Assembly (NCBI GenBank): GCA_024227565.1
Contig: JAAEUE010000081.1
Span: 1-64,000, forward strand
Length of the DNA: 64,000 bases
Direction: 5' to 3'
Origin: Alphaproteobacteria bacterium
GTDB taxonomy: Bacteria > Pseudomonadota > Alphaproteobacteria > Rhizobiales > CAJQND01
Shown here: one piece after another, positions 40,417-49,426 of the stretch
Position numbering within the stretch: position 1 is the first letter of the stretch
How the letters are laid out: each line of letters begins with the position of its first letter
Notes under the pieces: model-generated
The model's database searches: none
What the model saw: only the letters and a program-made list of their open reading frames with translations
What the model was told of the DNA's origin: nothing
Translations under genes and position numbers: made by a program

Positions 40417-42672
40417 TTACTTTTTGGCTTTGACGAGCTTCTTGGCCTGCGGAACCCAGTCTTCACGCTGGATCCGGCCCTTGAACTTCAGTTGTTCGCT
40501 GAAGCTGTCCATATCAGCTTTCTTCCATGCTGCAATCTGGTCAAAGGTCGTCACCCCCATGGCCTTAAGCTGGCTTTCGATCTTCGGGCCAACGCCGTTG
40601 ATCTGTTGCAGGTTGTCAGGCGTTGCTTTTGCAGCAGGCTTCTTGCGCGCTGCGGCAGGCTTCTTGGCTGGCGCCGCACGTTTTGCAGCGGCCAGTTTGG
40701 CCGGTGCAGATTTAGCGGCAACAGGCTTTTTGGCGGCAGCTGCCTTTCGCGCTGCAGCAGGTTTTGCCGCGCCAGCGCTGCCGTTGGACTTCTTGGCCGC
40801 TTTCGCGCTTCTGGCGCTTGCAGCAGCCGAACGCTGCGCCCCTGGTGCGCCAAGCTCATCAATCTCACGGTGACATTCGATCACATGGTCATGGCCATGG
40901 GCATCTATGCGCGCCGGCGGATCGATCTTCTCACATGTGCCTTCGATGGCCACAGGACAGCGGTCAAAGAACGGGCAGCCCACCTTGGTGATGGTCACGC
41001 CGCGGGAGATCCCGGCCATGGCTTCACGGGTGTTCATGGTGTCTTCAAGCCACCCCACTCGCATCTCCGGCACCGATGCAATCAACAGGCGCGTGTAGGG
41101 ATGGAACGGCGGCGACAGTACCTGATCCACCGGCCCTTTCTCCACAACCCGGCCCGCATAGAGCACGACGATTTCATCGGCAAACGATGAGACCGTCGAC
41201 AAATCGTGACTGATGAACACGAAGGAAACGCCCGTCTCACGGCGTAAGCGCTCAAGCAGTTTGATCACGTTGGCGCCAACAATCGTATCGAGCGCCGAGG
41301 TCACCTCATCGCACAGCAAGACCTCCGGATTGGCTGCCAAGCCGCGTGCCAAGTTCACGCGCTGCTTCTGGCCACCGGAAAGTTCAGCGGGAATGCGGCC
41401 CTCAAACTCAAGGGGCAGTTCCACAAGATTGAGGATTTCGAGCACACGCTCCCGGCGGGCCCGTCCCGTCATGTTGTGATAGAATGTCAGGGGACGGCCA
41501 ATAATCTCGCCAATTGTCTGGCGCGGATTGAGCGCTGTATCGGCCATCTGGAACACAAACTGCACCAGCTGCAGCTCATCGCGGGCCCGGTCATCCAGGG
41601 CCGGCTTGAGTTCATTGCCATCAAGCAGCACCTGGCCATCAGCGGCGGGCAACAGCCCGGCCATAACCCGGGCGAGCGTAGACTTGCCGCAACCTGATTC
41701 CCCGATCACACCAACCACATGGCCACGTTCAACGGACACATTGACGTCCCGCAGAACCGTTACAGCTGGCTTGCCATCCGCAGCACGGCCGTACCCGGCG
41801 GTCACATGTTTGACCTCCAGAGCCGGCACTTCCCTGCGGTGTTCGCCGGTGGTGCCTTCGCCCTGCCCCGCAGCGGGGGTTGGGCGCACGGCCGCCATCA
41901 GCCGCTTTGTATAGGCGTGGGTTGGCCGGTTGATGATTTGATCAACCGGACCCTGCTCCATCACTTCGCCGCTGTAGAGCACGACGATGTGGTCGGCAAT
42001 CTGCGCCACCACAGCCAAATCGTGGGTCACGTAAATGGCGGCAGACCCTTCTTCCTCAATCACCTTTTTGAAGGCCTTGAGCACTTCGATCTGGGTCGTC
42101 ACGTCAAGTGCCGTGGTCGGCTCGTCAAGCACCAGCAAGCTGGGCTTTTCAACCAACGCCATCGCTGCCATCAACCGCTGCAACTGCCCGCCAGAGACCT
42201 GGTGAGGGTAGCGGCCGCCGATCAGGTCGGGATCTGGAAGCTCGAGCGCCTCATAGAGCTCGCGTGCACGCACATTGGCTTCGGCTTGGGTCATCTCGCC
42301 GTGCAACACCGCAGACTCGGTAACCTGCTCACCGATCTTCAGCGCAGGGTTAAACGTTGCCGCCGCACTCTGTGCAAGATAGGCCACATGCTCACCGCGC
42401 CGCAGACGCCGCTCCTCAGGATCGATTGTAATCATATCCTTTCCGAGCAGATTGGCCTTGCCACCGGCAAAATGCAGCCCCGGCTTTGTATATCCGAGAG
42501 ACGCCAGCGATATTGTGGTCTTGCCCGAACCGGACTCGCCGATAAGAGCCACCACTTCGCCAGGTTTCACATCAAAGCTGACACCCTTCACAATGGGAAT
42601 TGGATCAGCATCCCAGGGCCGGGCTTCAATTTTCAGGTCTTTGCATTCGAAAATAGGAGACGATTGAGCCAT
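40417..42672 (-). CDS. fused double ABC ATPase of a peptide-type importer with HhH tail
   Basis: A 751-residue protein. Two full ATPase domains (about 1-280 and 290-600): Walker A GESGSGKTT and GESGCGKST, signatures VSGGQLQR and LSGGQKQR, each followed by LLVLDEP or LLCDEV and an oligopeptide-transporter C-terminal Cys region (GCPFFDRCPVAIEGTCEK). Residues about 615-682 are a histone-H1-like Ala/Lys/Pro tail; residues 683-751 (LQQINGVGPKIESQLKAMG, FKGRIQREDWVPQAKKL) are a helix-hairpin-helix domain seen elsewhere on NuoE or L21 of alphaproteobacteria. One-base overlap with the permease stop. Powers DppBC-like permeases; the tail's role is unknown. Confidence 0.9.
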   Translation of the reverse strand: MAQSSPIFECKDLKIEARPWDADPIPIVKGVSFDVKPGEVVALIGESGSGKTTISLASLGYTKPGLHFAGGKANLLGKDMITIDPEERRLRRGEHVAYLAQSAAATFNPALKIGEQVTESAVLHGEMTQAEANVRARELYEALELPDPDLIGGRYPHQVSGGQLQRLMAAMALVEKPSLLVLDEPTTALDVTTQIEVLKAFKKVIEEEGSAAIYVTHDLAVVAQIADHIVVLYSGEVMEQGPVDQIINRPTHAYTKRLMAAVRPTPAAGQGEGTTGEHRREVPALEVKHVTAGYGRAADGKPAVTVLRDVNVSVERGHVVGVIGESGCGKSTLARVMAGLLPAADGQVLLDGNELKPALDDRARDELQLVQFVFQMADTALNPRQTIGEIIGRPLTFYHNMTGRARRERVLEILNLVELPLEFEGRIPAELSGGQKQRVNLARGLAANPEVLLCDEVTSALDTIVGANVIKLLERLRRETGVSFVFISHDLSTVSSFADEIVVLYAGRVVEKGPVDQVLSPPFHPYTRLLIASVPEMRVGWLEDTMNTREAMAGISRGVTITKVGCPFFDRCPVAIEGTCEKIDPPARIDAHGHDHVIECHREIDELGAPGAQRSAAASARSAKAAKKSNGSAGAAKPAAARKAAAAKKPVAAKSAPAKLAAAKRAAPAKKPAAARKKPAAKATPDNLQQINGVGPKIESQLKAMGVTTFDQIAAWKKADMDSFSEQLKFKGRIQREDWVPQAKKLVKAKK

Positions 42673-43619
42673 TAGTTCATCTTCTTCGCAAGGCTGCCAC
42701 CAGCTTGGGCAGAGATATCATCAACGATCAGATTGATCGCAATTGTCAGCGAGGCAATAGCCAAGGCCGGAGTGATCGAGGCGAGCGCTCCCCCACCGAT
42801 ACCGTTACCCAACCCTTGCAGGTTTTCGCGCACCATTGAGCCCCAGTCCGAGATCGGCGGTTGCACACCAAGCCCGAGGAAGCTGAGCGAGGATATGAAC
42901 AAGATCACAAACACGAGGCGCAGGCCGAAATCAGTTGCCAACGGCATCGCGGCGTTCGGGAGAACCTCGCGGGATATCACCCACCAAAGCCCTTCGCCGC
43001 GCGCCCTGGCCGCTTCAACGTAGTCTTGCACCATGATGTCCTGGCCGAGTGCCCGCGCGATACGGAACACGCTGGCTGCATAGACCAGCCCCGCCAGGAA
43101 GATCAGCAGCGGAATGGATGAACCAAACGCTGCAATGATGATCAGGCCAAGCATGATGTTCGGGAACGCCAAAATGGCGTCCACAAGCCGGCTCAAAATC
43201 GCGTCGGTCCACTTGCCCGCAACAGCCGCTGCAATGCCAAGAGTAATGCCGACAAAATAGGCCAGCAGGGTTGCTATGAACGAAATACCGATTGTGGTTC
43301 TGGCACCCCAGACGATCCGGGAGAACACATCGCGGCCAATATAGTCCGTGCCGAAATAGACGTGCAGCCCCATATCCGGGAGCATGAAACTGGGATCATC
43401 GATTGGGTTCCCCAAGACATCGTCTTCGATGAAGTGGGATTCGCCATATGGCGCAATCAAAGGTCCGATTAGAGCCAATAAGACCCAGAAGGCGACGATC
43501 ACAACACTGACCTTGCCAACCATCGACAAGCGCAGCCGCGATTTTGGCGGGGCATCTGGGAGTTCATCATAGATATCAGGATTTGGGCTCTGACCGGCCG
43601 CGGCGGTTGTATCACTCAT
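42672..43619 (-). CDS. peptide-type ABC permease (DppC-like)
   Basis: A 315-residue inner-membrane permease with a cytoplasmic N-terminus, six helices and the EAA loop EAARARGEGLWWVISREVLPN. The periplasmic insertion GTDYIGRDVFSRIVWGARTT is typical of OppC/DppC. It overlaps the DppB-like gene by 4 bp and the ATPase start by 1 bp. Confidence 0.92.
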   Translation of the reverse strand: MSDTTAAAGQSPNPDIYDELPDAPPKSRLRLSMVGKVSVVIVAFWVLLALIGPLIAPYGESHFIEDDVLGNPIDDPSFMLPDMGLHVYFGTDYIGRDVFSRIVWGARTTIGISFIATLLAYFVGITLGIAAAVAGKWTDAILSRLVDAILAFPNIMLGLIIIAAFGSSIPLLIFLAGLVYAASVFRIARALGQDIMVQDYVEAARARGEGLWWVISREVLPNAAMPLATDFGLRLVFVILFISSLSFLGLGVQPPISDWGSMVRENLQGLGNGIGGGALASITPALAIASLTIAINLIVDDISAQAGGSLAKKMN

Positions 43620-44566
43620 TTTGGGTGCCTCAGGCGCGGGTTCGACAGGATCGACGCAATATCCGCGACCAGTATGAGAATCACATAGGTGCAGCAGAAG
43701 ATCATGCCGCAGGCTTGAACCAGCGGAATGTCGCGCGTTTGCACGCCGTCAACCATGAGTTTTGCCAGGCCGGGATAGGCGAAGATCGTCTCAATAACGA
43801 CAACACCACTCACCAGATAAGCCAGGTTCAGGGCGATCACGTTAACGATCGGCCCAATCGCATTGAGCAGGGCATGGCGCAGGATGATGCGCTTGCGTGG
43901 AACGCCTTTGAGAATGGCCATCTCGATGTAGGGAGAGCCCATAACGTTCAAAATGCCGGCACGCGTCATGCGGATCATTTGCGCAGAAACCACAATGACA
44001 AGCGTGGCTATGGGTAGGGCAAGCACATAAACCGATTTCCAGAAGCCTTCCGTGCCGCTGAGGTAGGACACCGCGGGAACAAGGCCAAGAGAGACCGCCA
44101 ATAACAGGATCAGGAAGATCGCAACAAAGAAGTCGGGAACAGCGATCAGGCCCAGCGTGCCGGTTGTGATGATACGGTCCAGCAACTGACCAGGAAACAT
44201 CGCCGCCAACAAACCCAGGGTTACAGAGAGCGGGATTGAAATCAAAGCAACGATGCCGGTCATGAAGACCGTGTTGCCGATCCGGTTGCCGATCAGACTT
44301 TCTATCGTTGCTCCGCCGGCGGCGGAAATGCCCAGATTACCGGACAACAAATTCCCCATCCAAACAACATATTGCATGTACCAGGGGATATCGAGGCCAA
44401 GTTCTTTGCGCAGCGCCGCAAGTGTTTCGGGCGTTGCCTGTTGACCGAGCCGAATTTGGGCTGCATCACCCGGTAAAACCTGTGTCAGCGCAAAGATGAG
44501 AACGGATACCACCCACAACAGAATGATCCCGATTCCTATGCGGCGAATTACCAATTGTGACATCAT
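43616..44566 (-). CDS. peptide-type ABC permease (DppB-like)
   Basis: A 316-residue permease with six helices. Family motifs: LVIRRIGIGIILLWVVSVLI at the start, LPGDAAQIRLGQQA, the EAA-like MAILKGVPRKRIILRHALLN and the C-terminal GLAKLMVDGVQTRDIPLVQA. It partners the DppC-like subunit. Located 162 bp after the binding-protein gene, separated by a hairpin that probably lowers permease expression relative to the binding protein. Confidence 0.92.
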   Translation of the reverse strand: MMSQLVIRRIGIGIILLWVVSVLIFALTQVLPGDAAQIRLGQQATPETLAALRKELGLDIPWYMQYVVWMGNLLSGNLGISAAGGATIESLIGNRIGNTVFMTGIVALISIPLSVTLGLLAAMFPGQLLDRIITTGTLGLIAVPDFFVAIFLILLLAVSLGLVPAVSYLSGTEGFWKSVYVLALPIATLVIVVSAQMIRMTRAGILNVMGSPYIEMAILKGVPRKRIILRHALLNAIGPIVNVIALNLAYLVSGVVVIETIFAYPGLAKLMVDGVQTRDIPLVQACGMIFCCTYVILILVADIASILSNPRLRHPK

Positions 44567-44675
44567 TGGCGTGTTCCCTCCCAGCCAGATGCGATTATTT
44601 TTGCCGTTTTCTTATTGGGATCATTGGAACATGCCCTCACCCATATCTCAACTCAAAAACGGTAGAGACGTCCAG

Positions 44676-44700
44676 CAGCCCGCCTCAAAGAGACGGGCTG
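44676..44700. terminator. intercistronic hairpin after the binding-protein gene
   Basis: CAGCCCG and CGGGCTG enclose CTC-AAA-GAG, giving a 10-bp stem with one mismatch. Placed 29 bp after the binding-protein stop and before the permeases, it may act as partial terminator or protect the upstream message. No T-run directly follows. Confidence 0.5.
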
Positions 44701-44728
44701 TTGAACATTTTCAGCATTGCAATTGGAC

Positions 44729-46372
44729 CTAAGCGTCCAGCCAGATGAACTCCGGCCATTCCATGCCGCCGAAGGCAGCAAGGGGAACACGTGGGAAGCC
44801 TTTGACCTTCTTGGACTTGGCATCCACGTACGCTCTGTGCGTCGGCGTCAGGGAGCCTGCGCCTTCTGAACACAGCTTTTGCGCTTCGCAGTTCATTTCT
44901 GCGCGCTTTGCAGGATCGAGCTCGGCACGTGCCATGCCCAGCAACTTGTCAAAGCGGTCGTTCTTCCAACGGGATTCGTTCCAAGGAGCGTCGCCCTTAT
45001 AGGCCAGCGTCATCATGATGTTGGCGCTAGGACGCATATTCCAGGACGACACGTTCATCGGCTTCTTCATCCAGACGGCACCCCAGTAACCATCATTCGG
45101 GACCTTCTTGATTTGAAGATTGAAGCCAACCTTCGAACATTCACGCTGCAGCATCAGGCAGATATCGGTCATGCCTGGGGCAATCTCTGCGGCGTGCAGC
45201 TCTGCACCGGCAACACCTGACTTTTTCAAGTGGTGCTTTGCTTTGTCCGGATCGTAGGGATGCGTCACTGGATCATTGGCTGCCTGACACCAGTCAGCAC
45301 CATAGGCTGGTCCAACCGGTTGGTCGTTGCCCACAGACCCAAGGCCCTGCTGGACCACCTTAAGAATGCGGTCCCGGCGCTGCAGATGCTTAAGACCTTT
45401 CACAAAGTCGGGATTGTTGCCCGGCTCTTTGTCCAGCATGCAACTGATGGTCGGATAGGCGCCGGAAGGCACAGCGAAGACCTCTGCCGTCTCGGATGCC
45501 TCAACCTGGCTGGCCGCTTTAGGGTCAAGCTGCGCCATCATCTGAATATCGCCAGACAATAGTGCATTAACCCGCGCGACGTTGTCGGTAATACCGAACG
45601 CTTCGAACTGCTCCACATAGGGGCCTTCGTGATCGGTGTTCCAGTAATTGTCGTTCCGGTTATGAACCGAACGCACACCAGGCTTGAACTCGGCCAGTTT
45701 ATAAGGGCCGGTACCGATTGGGTTCTGGAAGTCGGTGGTTCCGTTCTTCACGACCTTGAAGTGGAAGGTGCCCAAGATGATCGGCAGCTCAGCATTCGGC
45801 TCAGCCATGATCGCCTTAACGGTATAGTCGTCGACTTTTTTCCACTCGGAGATCGAAGCCACAAGAACTTTGGCCTTCGACAGCGATTCTTTGCCCAAAT
45901 GGCGCGACATCGTATAGATGACATCGTCGGCAGTGAACTTAGAACCGTCATGCCATTCAACACCTTGGCGGAGCTTGAAAGTCCATTCAGTGACGTCCGC
46001 GTTGGCTTCCCATTCTGTAGCCAGCTCCGGTCCTACGGTAAGATCCTCCTTCAAACGGCACAGGTTGTTATAATTCAAGCGGCCACGACCATAATCAAGC
46101 GATGAGGTGAAGAGGATCGGGTCGAGCGTGTCCGAAGGACCGTGCACGTCCCAGGCAAAACGAATTTGCCCGCCCTTCTTCGGTGTAGCGGCAAGCGCCT
46201 CGCTGGCGCCTGTTACAATGCTTCCGGCAGCCGCAATCGTGGCGCCAGACGCCATCAAGTAGCCCATGACTTCACGCCGTGTCGCGCCGCGGCGCAAAGC
46301 GGATTTGACCGTCTCGCGGTCCATCACGCTCAAGTCGTTGAAGTCCAAGTCTCCAGGTCTATTGATTGTCAT
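44729..46372 (-). CDS. family 5 extracellular substrate-binding protein
   Basis: A 547-residue SBP_bac_5 protein. The N-terminus has a twin-arginine-like signal (ATRREVMGYLMASGATIAAA) with cleavage near SEALAAT, suggesting Tat export of a folded protein. Mature motifs KKGGQIRFAWDVHGPSDTLD, TEWTFKLRQGVEWHDGSKFT and ADDVIYTM are typical. Ligand (peptide, opine, nickel or other) is unknown. First gene of the binding protein-permease-permease-ATPase operon. Confidence 0.88.
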   Translation of the reverse strand: MTINRPGDLDFNDLSVMDRETVKSALRRGATRREVMGYLMASGATIAAAGSIVTGASEALAATPKKGGQIRFAWDVHGPSDTLDPILFTSSLDYGRGRLNYNNLCRLKEDLTVGPELATEWEANADVTEWTFKLRQGVEWHDGSKFTADDVIYTMSRHLGKESLSKAKVLVASISEWKKVDDYTVKAIMAEPNAELPIILGTFHFKVVKNGTTDFQNPIGTGPYKLAEFKPGVRSVHNRNDNYWNTDHEGPYVEQFEAFGITDNVARVNALLSGDIQMMAQLDPKAASQVEASETAEVFAVPSGAYPTISCMLDKEPGNNPDFVKGLKHLQRRDRILKVVQQGLGSVGNDQPVGPAYGADWCQAANDPVTHPYDPDKAKHHLKKSGVAGAELHAAEIAPGMTDICLMLQRECSKVGFNLQIKKVPNDGYWGAVWMKKPMNVSSWNMRPSANIMMTLAYKGDAPWNESRWKNDRFDKLLGMARAELDPAKRAEMNCEAQKLCSEGAGSLTPTHRAYVDAKSKKVKGFPRVPLAAFGGMEWPEFIWLDA

Positions 46373-46626
46373 GTTTATCTATCCCTCCCAGGACAATTTT
46401 GTAATTGTGCGCCGAGCGCGCACCCTCACTAACTCGGCAAATCAAGCCTTTTGGCCCGATCTTGGCCGCAATCCTGCCATGCAGGCCATGATGGTTCAAC
46501 CAAATAAAGATTCACGTTGGTCAACGTTGAAACTCACCGGCACTCCTCACGCGATGTTTTGCTTGACGCCTCGCCCTGGCCCGCTAGGGATGATTTTGAA
46601 CACGAAAGAATAAGGACGCAATCGTC

Positions 46627-47838
46627 ATGAGCAAAAAGAACATCACACTGGACGGCGGACCGCAGACTACTGCGGTTCACGCAGGCGAATTCCCCGATCC
46701 GGCCACCGGTGCGTCAGCCCCAAATCTGGTGATGTCGTCCACCTATGTCACCGAAGAGGCGGCCGGGTTCTCGGCACACGATTTGGGGGATGATTCAGGC
46801 TTTCTCTACTCGCGCTGGTCAAACCCTACGGTGAGCCAGCTTGAACACAAGCTCTGCGCCTTGGAGAACGCCGAGGCCACTTTGTGCTTTGCGTCCGGGA
46901 TGGCTGCAGCTTCTGGCGTGCTGTTTTCTCTGCTGAGCGCCGGCGACCATTGCATTATGACCGACACCAACTATGCCGGCGTCGCCGAGATCGGACGCGA
47001 CACGCTGCCAAGGTTCGGCGTCGAGGTTTCTCTGGTGGATGCGTCCAACCCTCAGAATGTTGCAGATGCAATCAAACCCAACACCAAATTGATCTGGCTT
47101 GAAAGCCCCGCCAACCCGATCATGCGCCTCACCGATCTGAAGGCGATCGCCGACATCGCTAAAGCCAACGGCGGCATCAAGACCGCGGTGGATTCAACCT
47201 TCGCAACACCGATTGCCACCCGGCCAATCGACCTTGGCATCGATTATGTGATGCATTCGCTCACCAAGTATATGGGGGGTCATGGCGATGCCGTGGGCGG
47301 GTCTGTAAGTGGCTCGAAAGAGGACATTGCCGCGTTGCGTCTTGAGGCGGGCATCCATCATGGCGGGGTGATGTCGCCGTTCAACGCCTGGCTCATCATC
47401 CGCGGCGCGGCCACGCTTCCCTTGCGCATGCGGGCCCATCAGGAAGGCGCCTTGACGGTGGCAAACTTCCTGGAAGCCCACCCCAAGGTGACCCGGGTGA
47501 TGTATCCCGGCCTTGCGTCCCACCCCCAGCACGAGTTGGCCAAACGGCAGATGGCGAATTTCTCCGGCATGCTGTCATTCCAGGTGGAAGATGGAGCAGC
47601 CGTGGCAGATCGCATGACCAAGGAGCTGCAGATCATCCACTACGCGGTTTCCCTCGGCCATCATCGCAGCTTGATCTTCTGGATGGACACACCAGGTCTC
47701 ATGGAGACCTCGTTCCGCCTGGAGGGCGATCAGCTGGACAGCTACAAAGCCTATGCTGGCGAAGGTATTTTCAGAATGTCTGTGGGCTTGGAAGACGGCG
47801 AGGATCTATGCGCAGATCTTGACCGGGTGCTTGGATAG
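46627..47838 (+). CDS. Cys/Met metabolism PLP lyase
   Basis: A 403-residue trans-sulfuration enzyme family member (cystathionine gamma-synthase, gamma-lyase, methionine gamma-lyase or O-acetylhomoserine sulfhydrylase type). YSRWSNPTVSQLEHKLCALE binds PLP phosphate of the neighbour subunit, FASGMAAASGVL follows, and the Schiff-base Lys is in HSLTKYMGGHGDAVGG. The exact reaction cannot be fixed; gamma-lyase-like is plausible. AAGGA precedes the ATG. Divergent from the ABC importer operon over 254 bp. Confidence 0.85.
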   Translation: MSKKNITLDGGPQTTAVHAGEFPDPATGASAPNLVMSSTYVTEEAAGFSAHDLGDDSGFLYSRWSNPTVSQLEHKLCALENAEATLCFASGMAAASGVLFSLLSAGDHCIMTDTNYAGVAEIGRDTLPRFGVEVSLVDASNPQNVADAIKPNTKLIWLESPANPIMRLTDLKAIADIAKANGGIKTAVDSTFATPIATRPIDLGIDYVMHSLTKYMGGHGDAVGGSVSGSKEDIAALRLEAGIHHGGVMSPFNAWLIIRGAATLPLRMRAHQEGALTVANFLEAHPKVTRVMYPGLASHPQHELAKRQMANFSGMLSFQVEDGAAVADRMTKELQIIHYAVSLGHHRSLIFWMDTPGLMETSFRLEGDQLDSYKAYAGEGIFRMSVGLEDGEDLCADLDRVLG

Positions 47839-47851
47839 GCCAAAGCGGAGA

Positions 47852-48658
47852 TCAGTCTTCTGAGGCCGCCTCTGCAGCTTCCTGGCGCTTAAAGCTGCGG
47901 TAGCTGAACGGGAACGTCGCCATGTAGCACGTTACCAGCGCGCTCATGGTGAACCACGGGTAGGAGACCAGAAGCACGGTAAACAGCACGGCCACCAGCA
48001 AGACCGGCAGAACCATGTTGCTGCTGATGCGCTTGCCGAGGTTCTTGCCCGACCAAGTGGGAACCTTGCTCACCATCAACGAGGCGGCAAACGCCATGTA
48101 GATGAGGATGAAGGGGGCAGCGGTCGGCCCGTCTATCACGTCGTGGAACCCCAGATAGAGGGGCAGCAGAGCAATTGCGGCGCCCGCAGGCGCGGGCACC
48201 CCGGAAAAGAAGTTGGCCTTCCACCCAGGCGCATCCTCGTCATCCAGCGCAACATTGAACCGGGCCAGCCGCAGCGCACAGCACAGCGCAAAGGCAAGCG
48301 CCACGATCCAGCCGAGATTCTTCAAAGTATCGAGCGACCAGACAAACACCAGCATGGCCGGCGCAACGCCGAAGTTCACAAAGTCGGCCAGCGAATCCAG
48401 TTCGGCCCCAAAGCGAGACGTCCCCTTCAAGAACCGGGCGATGCGCCCATCCAATGCGTCGAACACCGCCGCAAGAACAATCAGGCTGACAGCCAGTTCA
48501 TAACGGCCGGCCACACCCATGCGAATGGAAGTGATCCCTGCACACAAAGCCAGCAAGGTGACGATGTTGGGCAGCAGGAGCCGCATTGGCACAACCTTGA
48601 AGCCGCGCCGGCTCGGGCTGCTGTGCTGGTCGGGATCTAGGGGCGATTGGCTGTTCAT
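47852..48658 (-). CDS. pssA: CDP-diacylglycerol-serine O-phosphatidyltransferase
   Basis: A 268-residue inner-membrane enzyme making phosphatidylserine from CDP-diacylglycerol and serine. The CDP-alcohol phosphotransferase motif D-G-x2-A-R-x8-G-x3-D-x3-D is present in DALDGRIARFLKGTSRFGAE followed by LDSLADF. Six to eight helices. Its ATG overlaps the psd stop by 4 bp, giving the common alphaproteobacterial psd-pssA operon for phosphatidylethanolamine. Confidence 0.93.
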   Translation of the reverse strand: MNSQSPLDPDQHSSPSRRGFKVVPMRLLLPNIVTLLALCAGITSIRMGVAGRYELAVSLIVLAAVFDALDGRIARFLKGTSRFGAELDSLADFVNFGVAPAMLVFVWSLDTLKNLGWIVALAFALCCALRLARFNVALDDEDAPGWKANFFSGVPAPAGAAIALLPLYLGFHDVIDGPTAAPFILIYMAFAASLMVSKVPTWSGKNLGKRISSNMVLPVLLVAVLFTVLLVSYPWFTMSALVTCYMATFPFSYRSFKRQEAAEAASED

Positions 48659-49353
48659 GCTTGCCGCGCTTCCCGCTCGGGCTCATCTGAGTGGAGGTCG
48701 GCCAAAACCGTTTCACCGGCAAGCGCAAGCTGGCCAATGCAAACCTGGGCGGATTTGCCCGGCGGCAGATAAACATCAACCCGGCTGCCGAAACGGATCA
48801 GCCCAACCCGCTCGCCAGCGCCCACATTGTCGCCTTCGTCCACAAACCTGACGATCCGGCGGGCCACCAGCCCGGCGATTTGAACAATGCCAATCTTGGC
48901 CCCGTCAATCAGTTCAAATGTGAACCCCTGGCGTTCATTATGCTTGCTCGCCTTGTCCAGCTCCGCATTGAAGAACTTGCCCGGAACGTATGTGATGTTG
49001 GTGATCCGGCCCGCATGCGGCGCGCGGTTCACGTGCACATCGAACACATTCATGAACACCCCGATGCGCGTTACCGGAACGTCATCCAGCTCCAACTCAG
49101 CAGGCGGCACCACATCGTCAATGGCGCACACCCGGCCATCAGCCGGAGAGACGATCAAACCATCGCGCATGGGCGTCACCCGGTCGGGATCGCGGAAGAA
49201 GTAGGCGCACCAGATGGTCAGGATCACACCCGCCCAGCCGAAGACATCCGGCAGAAAGAAGAATGCCAGCAAGGTCACCCCGGCAAACAAGGCCAGAAAC
49301 TTGTGCCCTTCCTTGTGAAGGGGGACAAATATGGAGAGGATTGAATCAAGCAC
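48655..49353 (-). CDS. psd: phosphatidylserine decarboxylase
   Basis: A 232-residue short-type proenzyme. Two N-terminal helices (FLALFAGVTLLAFFFLP and following) anchor it. LIVSPADGRVCAIDDV and FMNVFDVHVNRAPHAG are conserved, and self-cleavage to give the pyruvoyl group should occur at the Gly-Ser of RFGSRVDVYLPPG near the C-terminus. GTG start. Converts phosphatidylserine from PssA to phosphatidylethanolamine. Confidence 0.93.
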   Translation of the reverse strand: MLDSILSIFVPLHKEGHKFLALFAGVTLLAFFFLPDVFGWAGVILTIWCAYFFRDPDRVTPMRDGLIVSPADGRVCAIDDVVPPAELELDDVPVTRIGVFMNVFDVHVNRAPHAGRITNITYVPGKFFNAELDKASKHNERQGFTFELIDGAKIGIVQIAGLVARRIVRFVDEGDNVGAGERVGLIRFGSRVDVYLPPGKSAQVCIGQLALAGETVLADLHSDEPEREARQA

Positions 49354-49426
49354 TATGGTGCACCCAGACTAATTACTGAACCCGTTTTGGCCGCGCATTC
49401 CGTCCAGGAGCATAAAACCCGATAGC

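Noticed and set aside
41719..42675. Plus-strand frame of 318 codons opposite the ABC ATPase
   Set aside because: Antisense to Walker and signature motifs; no recognisable protein.
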